A stretch of DNA of 39,129 bases from NCBI GenBank assembly GCA_022825745.1, contig JAJDWF010000076.1:1-39129 (forward strand), in the 5' to 3' direction. The stretch is from Dehalococcoidia bacterium (GTDB lineage: Bacteria > Chloroflexota > Dehalococcoidia > Lucifugimonadales > UBA3495). The notes below the pieces were generated by a model that worked only from the letters and a program-made list of their open reading frames with translations, ran no database searches and was not told the origin of the DNA. Shown here piece after piece: positions 31,828-39,129 of the stretch; the stretch's first letter is position 1; every line of letters starts with the position of its first letter. A program made the position numbers and the translations under genes.

Positions 31828-32661
31828 ATGATCATCGACACTCATACCCACGTGGTCAGCAGCGACAGGACCGCGCACCCGCTCCATCCCGACGCGACGG
31901 GGTGGTCGCTGGAGGTCAGCAACAACGTGGAGGACCTGATCGCAGAGATGGACGCGGCCGGGGTGGAGTGCGCCACCCTGGTGCAGCCCAACGGAACGTA
32001 CGGCCTGGACAACTCCTACCAGTGCGACAGCGCGGTGCAATACGCACCGCGCACGGTGGCCGTGGGCATCCTGGATCCGGCGGCCTCGGACGCGGCGGAT
32101 TTGCTATCGTACTGGACCAACGAACGCGGGATGTGGGGCGTGCGGCTGCAAAGCCGGGCCGAACCCGACGATCCTCGCTGCGACGCGCTTTGGGAACGCG
32201 CCGCGTCGCTGGGCGTCCCCGTCTCCATCGGCGGCGGAGGCACGGCGGACCGGGTGAACCGGATGCGGAACATCGGGGCGCGGCATCCCAACGTCCGGTT
32301 CGCGCCCGACCACTTCGCCGGCTGGAGCGGCTCCGACGACAAGGCCGGCATGACCGCCGCGCTGGAGGAACTGGCCACGCTGCCCAACGCACACCTGCGC
32401 TATTCCAGCACCAGCCTCGGCCCCTACGCCGACCTGGACGCGGACGGCAAGGATCTGTTCCGCCGGGTGATCGAGGCGTTCACGCCGCGGCGCATGATGT
32501 GGGGTTCCAACTTCCCGTCGTCGCGGGTGGGCGGTTTCGCGGGGCAGGTGACGCTGGGCAAGACGGCGCTGCCGTGGCTGTCGGCCGAAGATCTGGACTG
32601 GATGATGGGCGGGGCCGCCGCCACGTTCTGGCCGATGCTGAAAGCGCCGGACGGCAATTAG
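31828..32661 (+). CDS. Amidohydrolase family 2 (metal-dependent hydrolase/decarboxylase-like) protein
   Basis: 277 residues. The frame is open from 31693, but AAGGAG at 31814-31819 and the family start MIIDTHTHV fix the ATG at 31828. The TIM-barrel metal motif HxH (His6, His8) and the barrel His162 in APDHFAG are present. The last metal-associated acidic residue, usually Asp in GSDFP, is Asn228 (MWGSNFP), a change found in some relatives. The family includes aromatic decarboxylases, lactonases and hydrolases with differing substrates, so no reaction is assigned. The next gene, an FMN-dependent hydroxyacid dehydrogenase, follows after 32 bp and is probably co-transcribed. Confidence 0.88.
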   Translation: MIIDTHTHVVSSDRTAHPLHPDATGWSLEVSNNVEDLIAEMDAAGVECATLVQPNGTYGLDNSYQCDSAVQYAPRTVAVGILDPAASDAADLLSYWTNERGMWGVRLQSRAEPDDPRCDALWERAASLGVPVSIGGGGTADRVNRMRNIGARHPNVRFAPDHFAGWSGSDDKAGMTAALEELATLPNAHLRYSSTSLGPYADLDADGKDLFRRVIEAFTPRRMMWGSNFPSSRVGGFAGQVTLGKTALPWLSAEDLDWMMGGAAATFWPMLKAPDGN

Positions 32662-32693
32662 AACAGAGACAAGAGTCGAGAGAGGTTAACCGT

Positions 32694-33806
32694 ATGGCTG
32701 CAGAACCCGTGAACATTTTCGAGTACGAAGAGATTGCCAGGGAGCGCATCGAGAAGGGGCATTACGACTTCATCGCCGGGGGCGCGACCGATGAGATTAC
32801 CATCCGGCGCACCCGGGCGGTGTACGACTCCATCATGCTGCGGCCGCGCATGATGGTGGACGTGGACCAGCGCAGCATGGCGACCACCGTGCTGGGGCAG
32901 GAGATCTCGCTGCCCCTGATGCTGGACCCGGCCGGCAACCACGGGGCGGCGCATCCGGAGGCGGAGATCGCGTCGGTCAAGGCGGCGGGGGCGGCCGGCA
33001 CGCTGATGGTGCTCAGCTCCCACGCCGCGCGGACGCTGGAGGACGTGTCGGCGTCGGCCACCGGGCCGCTGTGGTTCCAGCAGTATTTCTTCAAGGACCG
33101 GGGCCTGACGCTGGAGATGGCGGCCCGCGCCGAGGAAGCCGGGTATTCGGCCATCTGCATGACGCTGGACGCCAAGATCAAGCCCAAGCGTGAGCGCAAC
33201 ATCCGCAACGACTACGTAGGCGCGGAGTCGCCCAACTACGCGCAGCTTGACCTGGGCACCCACACCTGGAAGTTCGCCGCCGACGCTCCCGCCGGGCCCA
33301 GCGACATCCGCGACGTGGCATCGACGTGGGACGACCTGGACTGGTTCGCGTCCAGCGTCCGGCTGCCGGTGGTGGTGAAGGGCATCATGGCCGGCGAGGA
33401 CGGCCGGCTGTCGGCGGAAAACGGCGCAAAGGGCGTGATCGTGTCCAACCACGGCGGGCGGTACCTGGACACCACACCGGCCACCATCGAGGTGCTGCCG
33501 GAGGTGGTGCGCGCGGTGGACGGCAACGCCGAGGTGTACCTGGACGGCGGCATCCGCCGGGGCACGGACATCTTCAAGGCCATCGCCCTGGGAGCGCGCG
33601 CGGTGCTGATGGGACGCCCGCTGTTCTGGGGCCTGGCGGTGGACGGCGAGGCCGGGGTACGGGCTGTGCTGGAGATGCTGCGCGACGAGCTGGACGCCAC
33701 CATGGGCATGTGCGGCTGCCCCGACATCGACAGCATCGGGTCGGCGACCATCGACACGGTGTCGCCGCTGCTGGCGGCGTTTCCGGCCCATGCCGATTTC
33801 CGGTAG
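32694..33806 (+). CDS. FMN-dependent alpha-hydroxyacid dehydrogenase/oxidase family protein
   Basis: 370 residues. The family oxidises 2-hydroxyacids such as lactate, glycolate or mandelate to 2-oxoacids with FMN. A TIM barrel starts at FEYEEIARERIEKGHYDFIAGG. Features include GPLWFQQYFF, the MTLDAKIKPKRERNIRNDY segment, VVVKGI, and the active-site SNHGGRY (His253; usually SNHGGRQ). The phosphate site is YLDGGIRRGTDIFKAIALGARAVLMGRP. Near the N-terminus LPLMLDPAGNHGAAHPEAE is standard. The ATG at 32694 follows a weak GAGAGG site. It is linked to the amidohydrolase (32 bp), suggesting one catabolic pathway. Substrate unknown; the Gln-to-Tyr change in the active-site motif makes plain lactate oxidase less certain. 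Confidence 0.88.
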   Translation: MAAEPVNIFEYEEIARERIEKGHYDFIAGGATDEITIRRTRAVYDSIMLRPRMMVDVDQRSMATTVLGQEISLPLMLDPAGNHGAAHPEAEIASVKAAGAAGTLMVLSSHAARTLEDVSASATGPLWFQQYFFKDRGLTLEMAARAEEAGYSAICMTLDAKIKPKRERNIRNDYVGAESPNYAQLDLGTHTWKFAADAPAGPSDIRDVASTWDDLDWFASSVRLPVVVKGIMAGEDGRLSAENGAKGVIVSNHGGRYLDTTPATIEVLPEVVRAVDGNAEVYLDGGIRRGTDIFKAIALGARAVLMGRPLFWGLAVDGEAGVRAVLEMLRDELDATMGMCGCPDIDSIGSATIDTVSPLLAAFPAHADFR

Positions 33807-33815
33807 GGACGAACA

Positions 33816-33851
33816 AAGCGCCGGGGCAGGCATGGCGCTGTCCCGGCGCTT
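33816..33851. terminator. Bidirectional hairpin terminator between convergent genes
   Basis: AAGCGCCGGGGCAG (33816-33829) pairs with CTGTCCCGGCGCTT (33838-33851) with 13 of 14 bases matching and an 8-base loop. It lies between the convergent dehydrogenase (stop 33806) and nirK (stop 33893). T-rich tails follow on both strands (CGCTTT to the right, TTTGTTC to the left), so it can serve both genes. Confidence 0.65.
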
Positions 33852-33892
33852 CGCTTTCAGGTTGCTCGCGGGCGGCAAGCCCGGCGATCCGG

Positions 33893-35143
33893 CTACTGGA
33901 TGGGGCCGGGAGGTTTGACCTGTTCCATGAGGTCGTTGTTCCATTCGCCTTCCGCCACCAGGATTGCCTTGGCGTCGTAGGCGAACGCCTCGATGAGGTT
34001 GTGGGACAGGTACACGTAGGTTCCGGGCTGGCGGATGGTGTGGATGGAGGCCCCAGCGGAGCCGGCGGCGATTACCCAGGTTTCCAGGTCCAGTTCCGGC
34101 GGGTCGTTGAAGCCGCCACGTTCCCACACGTAATCGCCGTGGCCGCCGATCAGGTGGGGATAGGACTGGCGGTTGGCCTGGGAGTGAACGATCAGCACAT
34201 TGTCGCCCACGTTGGCGGTCAGCTGCCCGTCGCCCTGCAACGCTCCGGTGACGCCGTTGAACACGATATGCGTCGGGACGAGGGTCTTCATCGCCTCCAG
34301 GTCGTCCACCAGCGACGCGGCGGGGCTGTCGTAGCGCTTGAACGCGCCATCGGCGGCGCGGGGCAGGTAGTAGTCCTGCTCGCCGATGTAGTAAGCGCGG
34401 TCGTAGCGCAGGGGATTGCCGGCAGGGTCTTTCAGGCCGTCCCGGGGCAGTACCATGATGGCGCCGTTCATGCCGTGGGTTACGTGCCAGGGCACCATGG
34501 TGCCGCCGGGAGCGCAGTGATAGACGAACACGCCTGGTTTCACCGCCCGGAAGCGCAGCACCACCTCCTGGCCGGGGCCCACCTGGGTCAGCGAGCCGCC
34601 GCCCAACGCGCCCACGGAGGCGTGGAAGTCGATGTTGTGCAGCAGTTCACTGCTGGACGGGTTGACCAGCGTCAGCTCGACGTAATCGCCCTCGTGCACC
34701 ACGATGATGGGGCCGGGAACGGAGCCGTTGAAGGTGAAGGCCCACATGAACGCGCCGGGCGCGACCTCGATTTCCTTCTCTTCGATGACCATCCGCACTT
34801 CCACAACCCTGGGTTCCCCATCGTAGGTCTGCTCATGCTGGGGCAGGAAGGGCGGCGCGACCAGTTCCTGGGTTACCCGTTCCAGGCCACTGACGTCCTC
34901 CGGTTCCCAGGTTGTGGGGCCATCCCAATAGTCCGAGGTGCGGGCCGCCGTAGCCTCCGCTGCGCCGGCGGCGGGAACGGCCTCCGGGCTCGGCAGCGCG
35001 GTGGGGAGAGAGAATGCGGGCGTGGCGGTAGCCGCGGGTTCGCCTCCCCGACAGGCCATGAGAAAGAACAGCAGAGTTGCCACGGCCAGCAGCGTCAACG
35101 CGCCGGGCAGCGCCCGCGCAGTGGTGCGATTCTGATACCTCAT
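33893..35143 (-). CDS. nirK: Copper-containing nitrite reductase, predicted lipoprotein
   Basis: 416 residues from the ATG at 35143, chosen because AAGGAGGG precedes it by seven bases. It reduces nitrite to nitric oxide outside the cytoplasm. The signal peptide ends in FLMAC (Cys31), so the enzyme is likely membrane-anchored, with an Ala/Pro/Thr linker before two cupredoxin domains. Type-1 copper ligands are His169, Cys210, His220 and Met225; type-2 ligands are His174, His209 and His381. The catalytic Asp172 (HNIDFH) and His330 ([13 protein letters not shown]) are both present. The segment [12 protein letters not shown] is the NirK type. All key residues are intact, so activity is expected. 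It is monocistronic between a hairpin terminator and a promoter region with a palindrome; no nor or nos gene is in the window. Confidence 0.93.
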   Translation of the reverse strand: MRYQNRTTARALPGALTLLAVATLLFFLMACRGGEPAATATPAFSLPTALPSPEAVPAAGAAEATAARTSDYWDGPTTWEPEDVSGLERVTQELVAPPFLPQHEQTYDGEPRVVEVRMVIEEKEIEVAPGAFMWAFTFNGSVPGPIIVVHEGDYVELTLVNPSSSELLHNIDFHASVGALGGGSLTQVGPGQEVVLRFRAVKPGVFVYHCAPGGTMVPWHVTHGMNGAIMVLPRDGLKDPAGNPLRYDRAYYIGEQDYYLPRAADGAFKRYDSPAASLVDDLEAMKTLVPTHIVFNGVTGALQGDGQLTANVGDNVLIVHSQANRQSYPHLIGGHGDYVWERGGFNDPPELDLETWVIAAGSAGASIHTIRQPGTYVYLSHNLIEAFAYDAKAILVAEGEWNNDLMEQVKPPGPIQ

Positions 35144-35198
35144 TGCGTACCCTCCTTGACTACGCCGACTTGCGGTATGGACGCCGGCGTTCACAAAA

Positions 35199-35204
35199 AT
35201 TATA
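35199..35204 (-). promoter_or_regulatory. Candidate -10 element of nirK
   Basis: The minus strand reads TATAAT here, about 56 bp upstream of the nirK ATG in an AT-rich stretch that stands out from its GC-rich surroundings. The palindrome at 35214-35232 covers the expected -35 region, which has no good consensus of its own. Confidence 0.5.
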
Positions 35205-35213
35205 TCACAAGAG

Positions 35214-35232
35214 TTGATACGCTTCATATCAA
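35214..35232. promoter_or_regulatory. Palindromic TTGATA-N7-TATCAA operator candidate upstream of nirK
   Basis: Two perfect inverted 6-bp half-sites with a 7-bp centre sit directly upstream of the nirK -10, where an activator or repressor could act. The half-site TTGAT recalls FNR/CRP-family boxes, but those have four bases between TTGAT and ATCAA while here there are nine. A different regulator, or a variant site, is likely. Confidence 0.45.
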
Positions 35233-35297
35233 TTCAATTTCCACAATCGGAGGCAATCATGCCCGCTAACCTTGAACGATTACTAATTGATAAAACA

Positions 35298-35326
35298 TTG
35301 ACGTTTTGGGCCATTAGGGATAGCAT
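35298..35326 (+). promoter_or_regulatory. Candidate promoter of the DUF1800-DUF1501-NHL operon
   Basis: TTGACG (35298-35303) and TAGCAT (35321-35326) are separated by exactly 17 bases, giving a fair sigma-70-type promoter. The transcript would have a leader of about 147 bases before the DUF1800 ATG at 35480. The remainder of the intergenic region (35233-35479) holds a hairpin (35433-35452) and a doubtful small reading frame starting at 35259. Confidence 0.4.
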
Positions 35327-35432
35327 TGCGGCACACTCGACGAATTGCCGTCTCCGCCCGGCACACGCTGGGATTGACTACCGGTTTATGTCATTCAAGC
35401 GCAGAAGTGGAACGGATTTCGTCACCGCCGGA

Positions 35433-35452
35433 GCGTGGCAGCTGTGCCACGC
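35433..35452 (+). promoter_or_regulatory. Hairpin in the leader before the DUF1800 gene
   Basis: GCGTGGCA and TGCCACGC form a perfect 8-bp stem with a GCTG loop, ending 27 bases before the ATG at 35480 and about 15 before the AGGAGG ribosome site. It could shape translation or transcript stability; there is no T run, so it is not a normal terminator. Confidence 0.4.
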
Positions 35453-35479
35453 CAAAGACACGCGATCAGGAGGTAACAA

Positions 35480-36886
35480 ATGGCTGAACAAGACATTGCC
35501 TTGATGGCTCACCTCATGCGCCGCGCCGGGTTCGGAGCGACGTACGAGGAGCTGGAGGCGCGCGCCGCCAAGGGCTACGAGGCCACCGTGGAAGAACTGC
35601 TGAATCCGGAGAGCCAGCCGGCCATCCAGGACGACATCCTGATGCGCTACCAGCCGCAGTGGGTGTCCAAGGCGGGACTCGAGGGCCAGCAGGAAGAGTG
35701 GACCTACCGGATGATCAACACCAAGCGGCCGCTTGAGGAGAAGATCGCCCTGTTCTGGCACCACATCTTCTGCACCGGCCACGCCAAGTGCGAGTATCCC
35801 AAGCAGCAGAACATCGAGCTGGACATGTTCCGCACCCTGGGGTTCGGTAACTTTGAAGAGCTGCTCATGGGCCTGTCCACGGACCCGGCCATGGTGTTCT
35901 ACCTGGACAACTGCATGAGCCACAAGGACGCCATCAACGAGAACTGGGGCCGGGAATTGCTGGAACTGTTCTCCCTGGGCGTCGGAATGGACGGCAATGC
36001 CAACTACTCCGAGGACGACGTCAAGGAAGCCGCCCGCGCCTTCACCGGGTGGACGGTCACCAACTCCATCCCGCGTTATCCCTACGGCAAGTACGAGGCC
36101 GCGTTCATCTACGACCCGTCGGACCACGACTACGGCGAAAAGACCTTCCTCGGCGAGTCCGGCAACTTCAACGGCGAGGACATCGTCAAGATCGTCGCCC
36201 GCCAGCCGGCCGCCGCCCGGTTCGTGGCACGGCACATGTACAACTTCTTCGTGGCCGATGAGCCGCAGGTTCCCGCCTGGCAGAACACGCCGCCGCGCGA
36301 CCCCGAAGCCATCAAGATGCTCGAGGAAGAGTACTTCCGCTCCAACTACGACATCCGCTCCATGCTGCGGGTGCTGTTCAACTCGGACTTCTTCAAGAAC
36401 GCCCGGTTCGAGAAGGTGAAGAGCCCCACCGAGACCGTCGTGGGCACCATGCGTCTGGTTGGGGACTTCGACATGCCGAGGCCGGGCCTGAACGCCATGA
36501 CGCTGACCATTCGCTACATGGGCCAGGACCTGCTGAACCCGCCGACGGTGGAAGGCTGGCACACCGGCCGCGAGTGGATCGACAGCGGCACGCTGGTGGA
36601 GCGCATCAACTTCACCGCCGACGCCGTGGGCAACACCTCCCATCGGGGCGTGCAGGCCATCATCAACCGCCTGGGCTCGCAGGGCGACACCATTTCGTCC
36701 GAGCAACTGGTGGACGGCTGCCTGCAGATGCTGGGCCACTACCAGTTGGCCGACGTGACCCGCAACGAGTTGGTCGCCCTGGCGGACAGCGAAGGTGAAC
36801 TGCGCACCGGCAGCGACGAGTTCGGCACCCGCGTCGGCCAGATGCTCCAGTCCATCGTGGCAACCACCGAGTACCTGTTCGAGTAA
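35480..36886 (+). CDS. DUF1800 family protein
   Basis: 468 residues. The function of this family is not known. Family signatures are clear: HLMRRAGFGATYEELEARA, LEEKIALFWHHIFCTG, ENWGRELLELFSLGVG, then EAARAFTGWTV, HDYGEKTFLGESGNFNGEDI, and near the end MGQDLLNPPTVEGWHTGREW. DUF1800 genes are typically paired with DUF1501 genes, as here (16-bp gap). No signal peptide or membrane segment is visible. The start is fixed by AGGAGGTAACAA before the ATG. It is the first gene of a three-gene operon and is probably a partner of the DUF1501 protein. Confidence 0.92.
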   Translation: MAEQDIALMAHLMRRAGFGATYEELEARAAKGYEATVEELLNPESQPAIQDDILMRYQPQWVSKAGLEGQQEEWTYRMINTKRPLEEKIALFWHHIFCTGHAKCEYPKQQNIELDMFRTLGFGNFEELLMGLSTDPAMVFYLDNCMSHKDAINENWGRELLELFSLGVGMDGNANYSEDDVKEAARAFTGWTVTNSIPRYPYGKYEAAFIYDPSDHDYGEKTFLGESGNFNGEDIVKIVARQPAAARFVARHMYNFFVADEPQVPAWQNTPPRDPEAIKMLEEEYFRSNYDIRSMLRVLFNSDFFKNARFEKVKSPTETVVGTMRLVGDFDMPRPGLNAMTLTIRYMGQDLLNPPTVEGWHTGREWIDSGTLVERINFTADAVGNTSHRGVQAIINRLGSQGDTISSEQLVDGCLQMLGHYQLADVTRNELVALADSEGELRTGSDEFGTRVGQMLQSIVATTEYLFE

Positions 36887-36902
36887 CAGAAGGGGGAACG
36901 AT

Positions 36903-38036
36903 ATGACATCCACCAAGAAAGATCCGGTGCTGGTGGTACTCCAGCTGTCCGGGGGCAACGATGCGCTGAACACCATCGTCCCCTACGGCGACCCCCTGTA
37001 CCTGGACAACCGACCCAACGTGCGGATACCCATTGACCAGGTCCTGCCGATCAACGACTACATCGGCTTCAACCCGGCCATGGCGCCGATGAAGCGGCTG
37101 TACGACGAGGGCAAGGTCGCCATCATCCAGGGCGTGGGCTATCCCACACCCAGCCGCTCGCACTTCCGCTCCATGGACATCTGGCACACCTGTGAGCCGG
37201 ACAAGGTTGGCGATGAGGGCTGGCTGGGCCGGGCCGTGCGCGACCTGGACCCGGAAAAGGAAAACGTGCTGACCGGCGTGAACTTCGGACGTGGCCTGCC
37301 GCGCTCGCTGGTGGCCCCGGGCGTGCCCGTCGCCTCGGTGGGCAACCTGGAGACTTACGGCGTGCTGACCGGCATCGAGATTGAAGAGCAGCGCACCAAG
37401 GCGCTGGACGTGTTCTCGCGGGTCTATTCGCCCATGCTGGGCCAGGGCCCGGTGCTGGACTACTTCGCCCAGACCGGCCTGGACGCGCTGGAAGGCGCGG
37501 ACATCCTGAGCACCGCCCCCGCCATGTACTCCTCCTCGGTGGAGTACGGCTCCGACACGGTGGCCCAGTACATGCGCAACATCGCGCAGACGCACCTGGC
37601 CGGGTTCGGCACGCGGGTGCTCTACACCACCGCGCCGTACAACAGCTTCGACACCCACGCCGGCGAGTTGGCCAACCACACCCGCCTGTGGACGGAAACG
37701 TCCCACGCCGTCGCCGACTTCTACGACGACCTGAAGGAGCACAACGCCGGCGACGACGTGGTGCTGCTGGTCTTCACCGAGTTCGGCCGGCGCGTTCATG
37801 ACAACGGCTCCGGCACCGACCACGGCTCCGGCGGCATTGCGTTCGTGGTGGGCGAGAACGTGAAGGGCGGCCTCTACGGCGAATACCCGTCGCTGGAAGA
37901 GAACAAGCTGCTGGAGGGCGACCTGCACTTCAACAACGACTTCCGCGGCCTCTATTCCACCCTGCTGGAGAAGTGGATGGGACTGGACGCCCAGCCCATC
38001 GTGAACGGCTCCTTCGAGCAGATGGACTTCATTTAG
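36903..38036 (+). CDS. DUF1501 family protein
   Basis: 377 residues from the ATG at 36903, which follows an AAGGGGG site; the frame runs upstream into the DUF1800 gene but that part is not coding. The family is related to alkaline-phosphatase/sulfatase-like folds but has no firmly known reaction. Motifs present: VVLQLSGGNDALNTIVPYGD, RSHFRSMDIWHT, NSFDTHAGELANHTRLW, LLVFTEFGRRVHDNGSGTDH and GGIAFVVGENVKGGLYGEYP. Many DUF1501 proteins begin with a twin-arginine signal; this one begins directly at the domain (MTSTKKDPVLVVLQLSGG). It is coupled to DUF1800 (16 bp) and the NHL gene (20 bp). Confidence 0.91.
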   Translation: MTSTKKDPVLVVLQLSGGNDALNTIVPYGDPLYLDNRPNVRIPIDQVLPINDYIGFNPAMAPMKRLYDEGKVAIIQGVGYPTPSRSHFRSMDIWHTCEPDKVGDEGWLGRAVRDLDPEKENVLTGVNFGRGLPRSLVAPGVPVASVGNLETYGVLTGIEIEEQRTKALDVFSRVYSPMLGQGPVLDYFAQTGLDALEGADILSTAPAMYSSSVEYGSDTVAQYMRNIAQTHLAGFGTRVLYTTAPYNSFDTHAGELANHTRLWTETSHAVADFYDDLKEHNAGDDVVLLVFTEFGRRVHDNGSGTDHGSGGIAFVVGENVKGGLYGEYPSLEENKLLEGDLHFNNDFRGLYSTLLEKWMGLDAQPIVNGSFEQMDFI

Positions 38037-38056
38037 CCCGGCGCAGGGAGGCGAAA

Positions 38057-39091
38057 ATGGTTACAGCGACAAGAATATCCCACGTACAACTCCAGTACAG
38101 CCACACCATCGGGCGCGGCGAGCAGTTCGGGCCGGGGTTCACCTACCCCATCCACATGGCCCGGGGCGAGGACGACCTGATGTACGTACTGTGCCGCTCG
38201 TCGGAATACCGACCCGAGGGCACGCGCGTCACGGTGTGCACCGTTGACGAGGAATACGTCAACGCCTTTGCTCGCGGCGTGCCGCAGCAGGGGCCGCACG
38301 AATACAACTTCGAGGACGGCTCCCTGGTCTGGCCGGTGAACGTGGCGATTGCCAGCAACGGCAACGTGTACGTATCCGACGAATGGCTCCACCGCATTTC
38401 GATGTTCACCCGCGACGGCGAGTACATCGGCAAGTGGGACGAGAACGTCGGCAGCGGCGACGGCCAGTTGGACCGGCCGTCGGGCCTGGCCATCGACGCG
38501 GACGATAACGTCTGGGTCGTGGACGGGAACAACCACCGGGTGCAGAAGTTCACGCCCGACGGCCAGTTCCTGGCCAAGTTCGGCAGCTTCGGCCACGGCG
38601 ACGGCGAGTTCGACACCCCCTGGGGCATCGACATCGACCGCGACGGCAACATCTACATCGCCGACTGGCGCAACGACCGGGTCCAGAAGTTCACTTCGGA
38701 CGGACGGTTCCTGATGCAGTTCGGTTCCTCCGGCTCCGGGGACGGCGAGTTCAACCGGCCGGCGGACGTGGCGGTGGACCAGGACGGCATCATCTACGTG
38801 GCCGACTGGCTCAACAACCGCTTGCAGTTCTTCGACCCGGACGGCAACTTCTGCGGCGAAAAGACCGGCGAAGCCACCGTATCCAAGTGGGGCAAGGACA
38901 AGCTGGACGCGAATCCCGAGATGTGGGACGAGCGGGAGCGCGCGCCCGGCCTCGAAAGGGAGCGGGACTTCTGGGCGCCCACCGGCGTCGCCGTGGACGA
39001 CCGCAACCGCGTGTTCGTCTGCGAAGGTCCTCGCAACCGCATCCAGGTGTTCCAGAAGCAGGCGCTCACCTTCATGGGACCGCGCCTGTAG
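38057..39091 (+). CDS. NHL-repeat beta-propeller protein
   Basis: 344 residues from the ATG at 38057, preceded by GGGAGG. The protein consists of about six NHL-type blades, the clearest from residue 130 to 270: for example LDRPSGLAIDADDNVWVVDG, FDTPWGIDIDRDGNIYIADW and FNRPADVAVDQDGIIYVADW, each followed by NxRVQKF-type strands. NHL propellers bind proteins, RNA or small molecules, and some are lyases; no catalytic residues can be assigned here. No signal peptide is visible. It is the last gene of the DUF1800-DUF1501 operon in this window. The final 38 bp of the window are non-coding, and whether the operon continues is not known. Confidence 0.88.
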   Translation: MVTATRISHVQLQYSHTIGRGEQFGPGFTYPIHMARGEDDLMYVLCRSSEYRPEGTRVTVCTVDEEYVNAFARGVPQQGPHEYNFEDGSLVWPVNVAIASNGNVYVSDEWLHRISMFTRDGEYIGKWDENVGSGDGQLDRPSGLAIDADDNVWVVDGNNHRVQKFTPDGQFLAKFGSFGHGDGEFDTPWGIDIDRDGNIYIADWRNDRVQKFTSDGRFLMQFGSSGSGDGEFNRPADVAVDQDGIIYVADWLNNRLQFFDPDGNFCGEKTGEATVSKWGKDKLDANPEMWDERERAPGLERERDFWAPTGVAVDDRNRVFVCEGPRNRIQVFQKQALTFMGPRL

Positions 39092-39129
39092 ATCCTGAGC
39101 GTACCTGAACCAACAGGGGCCTCCGCTCC

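Noticed and set aside
32658-34127. 489-codon open frame on the minus strand
   Set aside because: Runs antisense through the FMN dehydrogenase and out of frame through nirK. Both real genes have intact catalytic motifs.
35214-35232. Palindrome considered as a canonical FNR box
   Set aside because: FNR sites are TTGAT-N4-ATCAA. Here nine bases separate TTGAT and ATCAA, so only a general operator is claimed.

Overview
The window looks like a chromosomal segment of a GC-rich bacterium. Three traits suggest Chloroflexota, possibly the Dehalococcoidia/SAR202 group: long Pro-Thr linkers in surface proteins, a solute-binding lipoprotein whose mature N-terminus is a Val/Glu-rich stretch followed by TATPGP, and a mix of flavin enzymes with a late menaquinone gene set. 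This placement is an inference, with no rRNA or marker gene to confirm it. I see no tRNA, rRNA, CRISPR array, transposase or phage gene. The genes are intact and densely packed; only the first is cut by the window edge.

Layout. (1) 1-6266: a penicillin-acylase-family hydrolase on the minus strand (partial), divergent from a plus-strand series: a luciferase-like flavin oxidoreductase, an acyl-CoA-dehydrogenase-fold flavoprotein, galU, and a ketopantoate-reductase-like gene. (2) 6273-12706, minus strand: a six-gene operon read from right to left as PP2C phosphatase, three paralogous von Willebrand A (vWA) proteins, a TM2-domain membrane protein, and a transmembrane Ser/Thr-kinase-like receptor. 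This is an enlarged version of the TerY-P / E. coli YegI-YegK-YegL type of phosphorylation triad and is the most interesting system here. (3) 12889-19157, plus strand: a complete peptide/nickel-type ABC importer (binding lipoprotein, two permeases, two ATPases) with start/stop overlaps between the last four genes. (4) 19158-20337: a gene-poor stretch and a Uma2-type nuclease gene bracketed by a 16-bp direct repeat. (5) 20470-24121, minus strand: an iron-type ABC ATPase, a DtxR-family metalloregulator and a fused permease.

(6) 24317-26134, plus strand: a surface lipoprotein with a Pro-Thr stalk, five short helical repeats and a gluzincin-like metalloprotease site. (7) 26153-30511, minus strand: ubiD, ubiA, ubiX, a RibD/DHFR-like reductase and ubiE homologues, which fit the prenylation, decarboxylation and methylation steps of menaquinone synthesis. 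(8) 30600-31571, minus strand: a two-site zinc-ribbon protein and a RidA-family protein. (9) 31828-33806, plus strand: an amidohydrolase and an FMN-dependent 2-hydroxyacid dehydrogenase, separated by a strong bidirectional hairpin from a minus-strand lipoprotein copper nitrite reductase (nirK) with a palindromic site in its promoter region. (10) 35480-39091, plus strand: DUF1800, DUF1501 and an NHL beta-propeller protein as one operon.

Taken together the segment suggests a respiring heterotroph that imports peptides and iron, makes menaquinone, can probably reduce nitrite, and runs a membrane-linked kinase/phosphatase/vWA signalling module.
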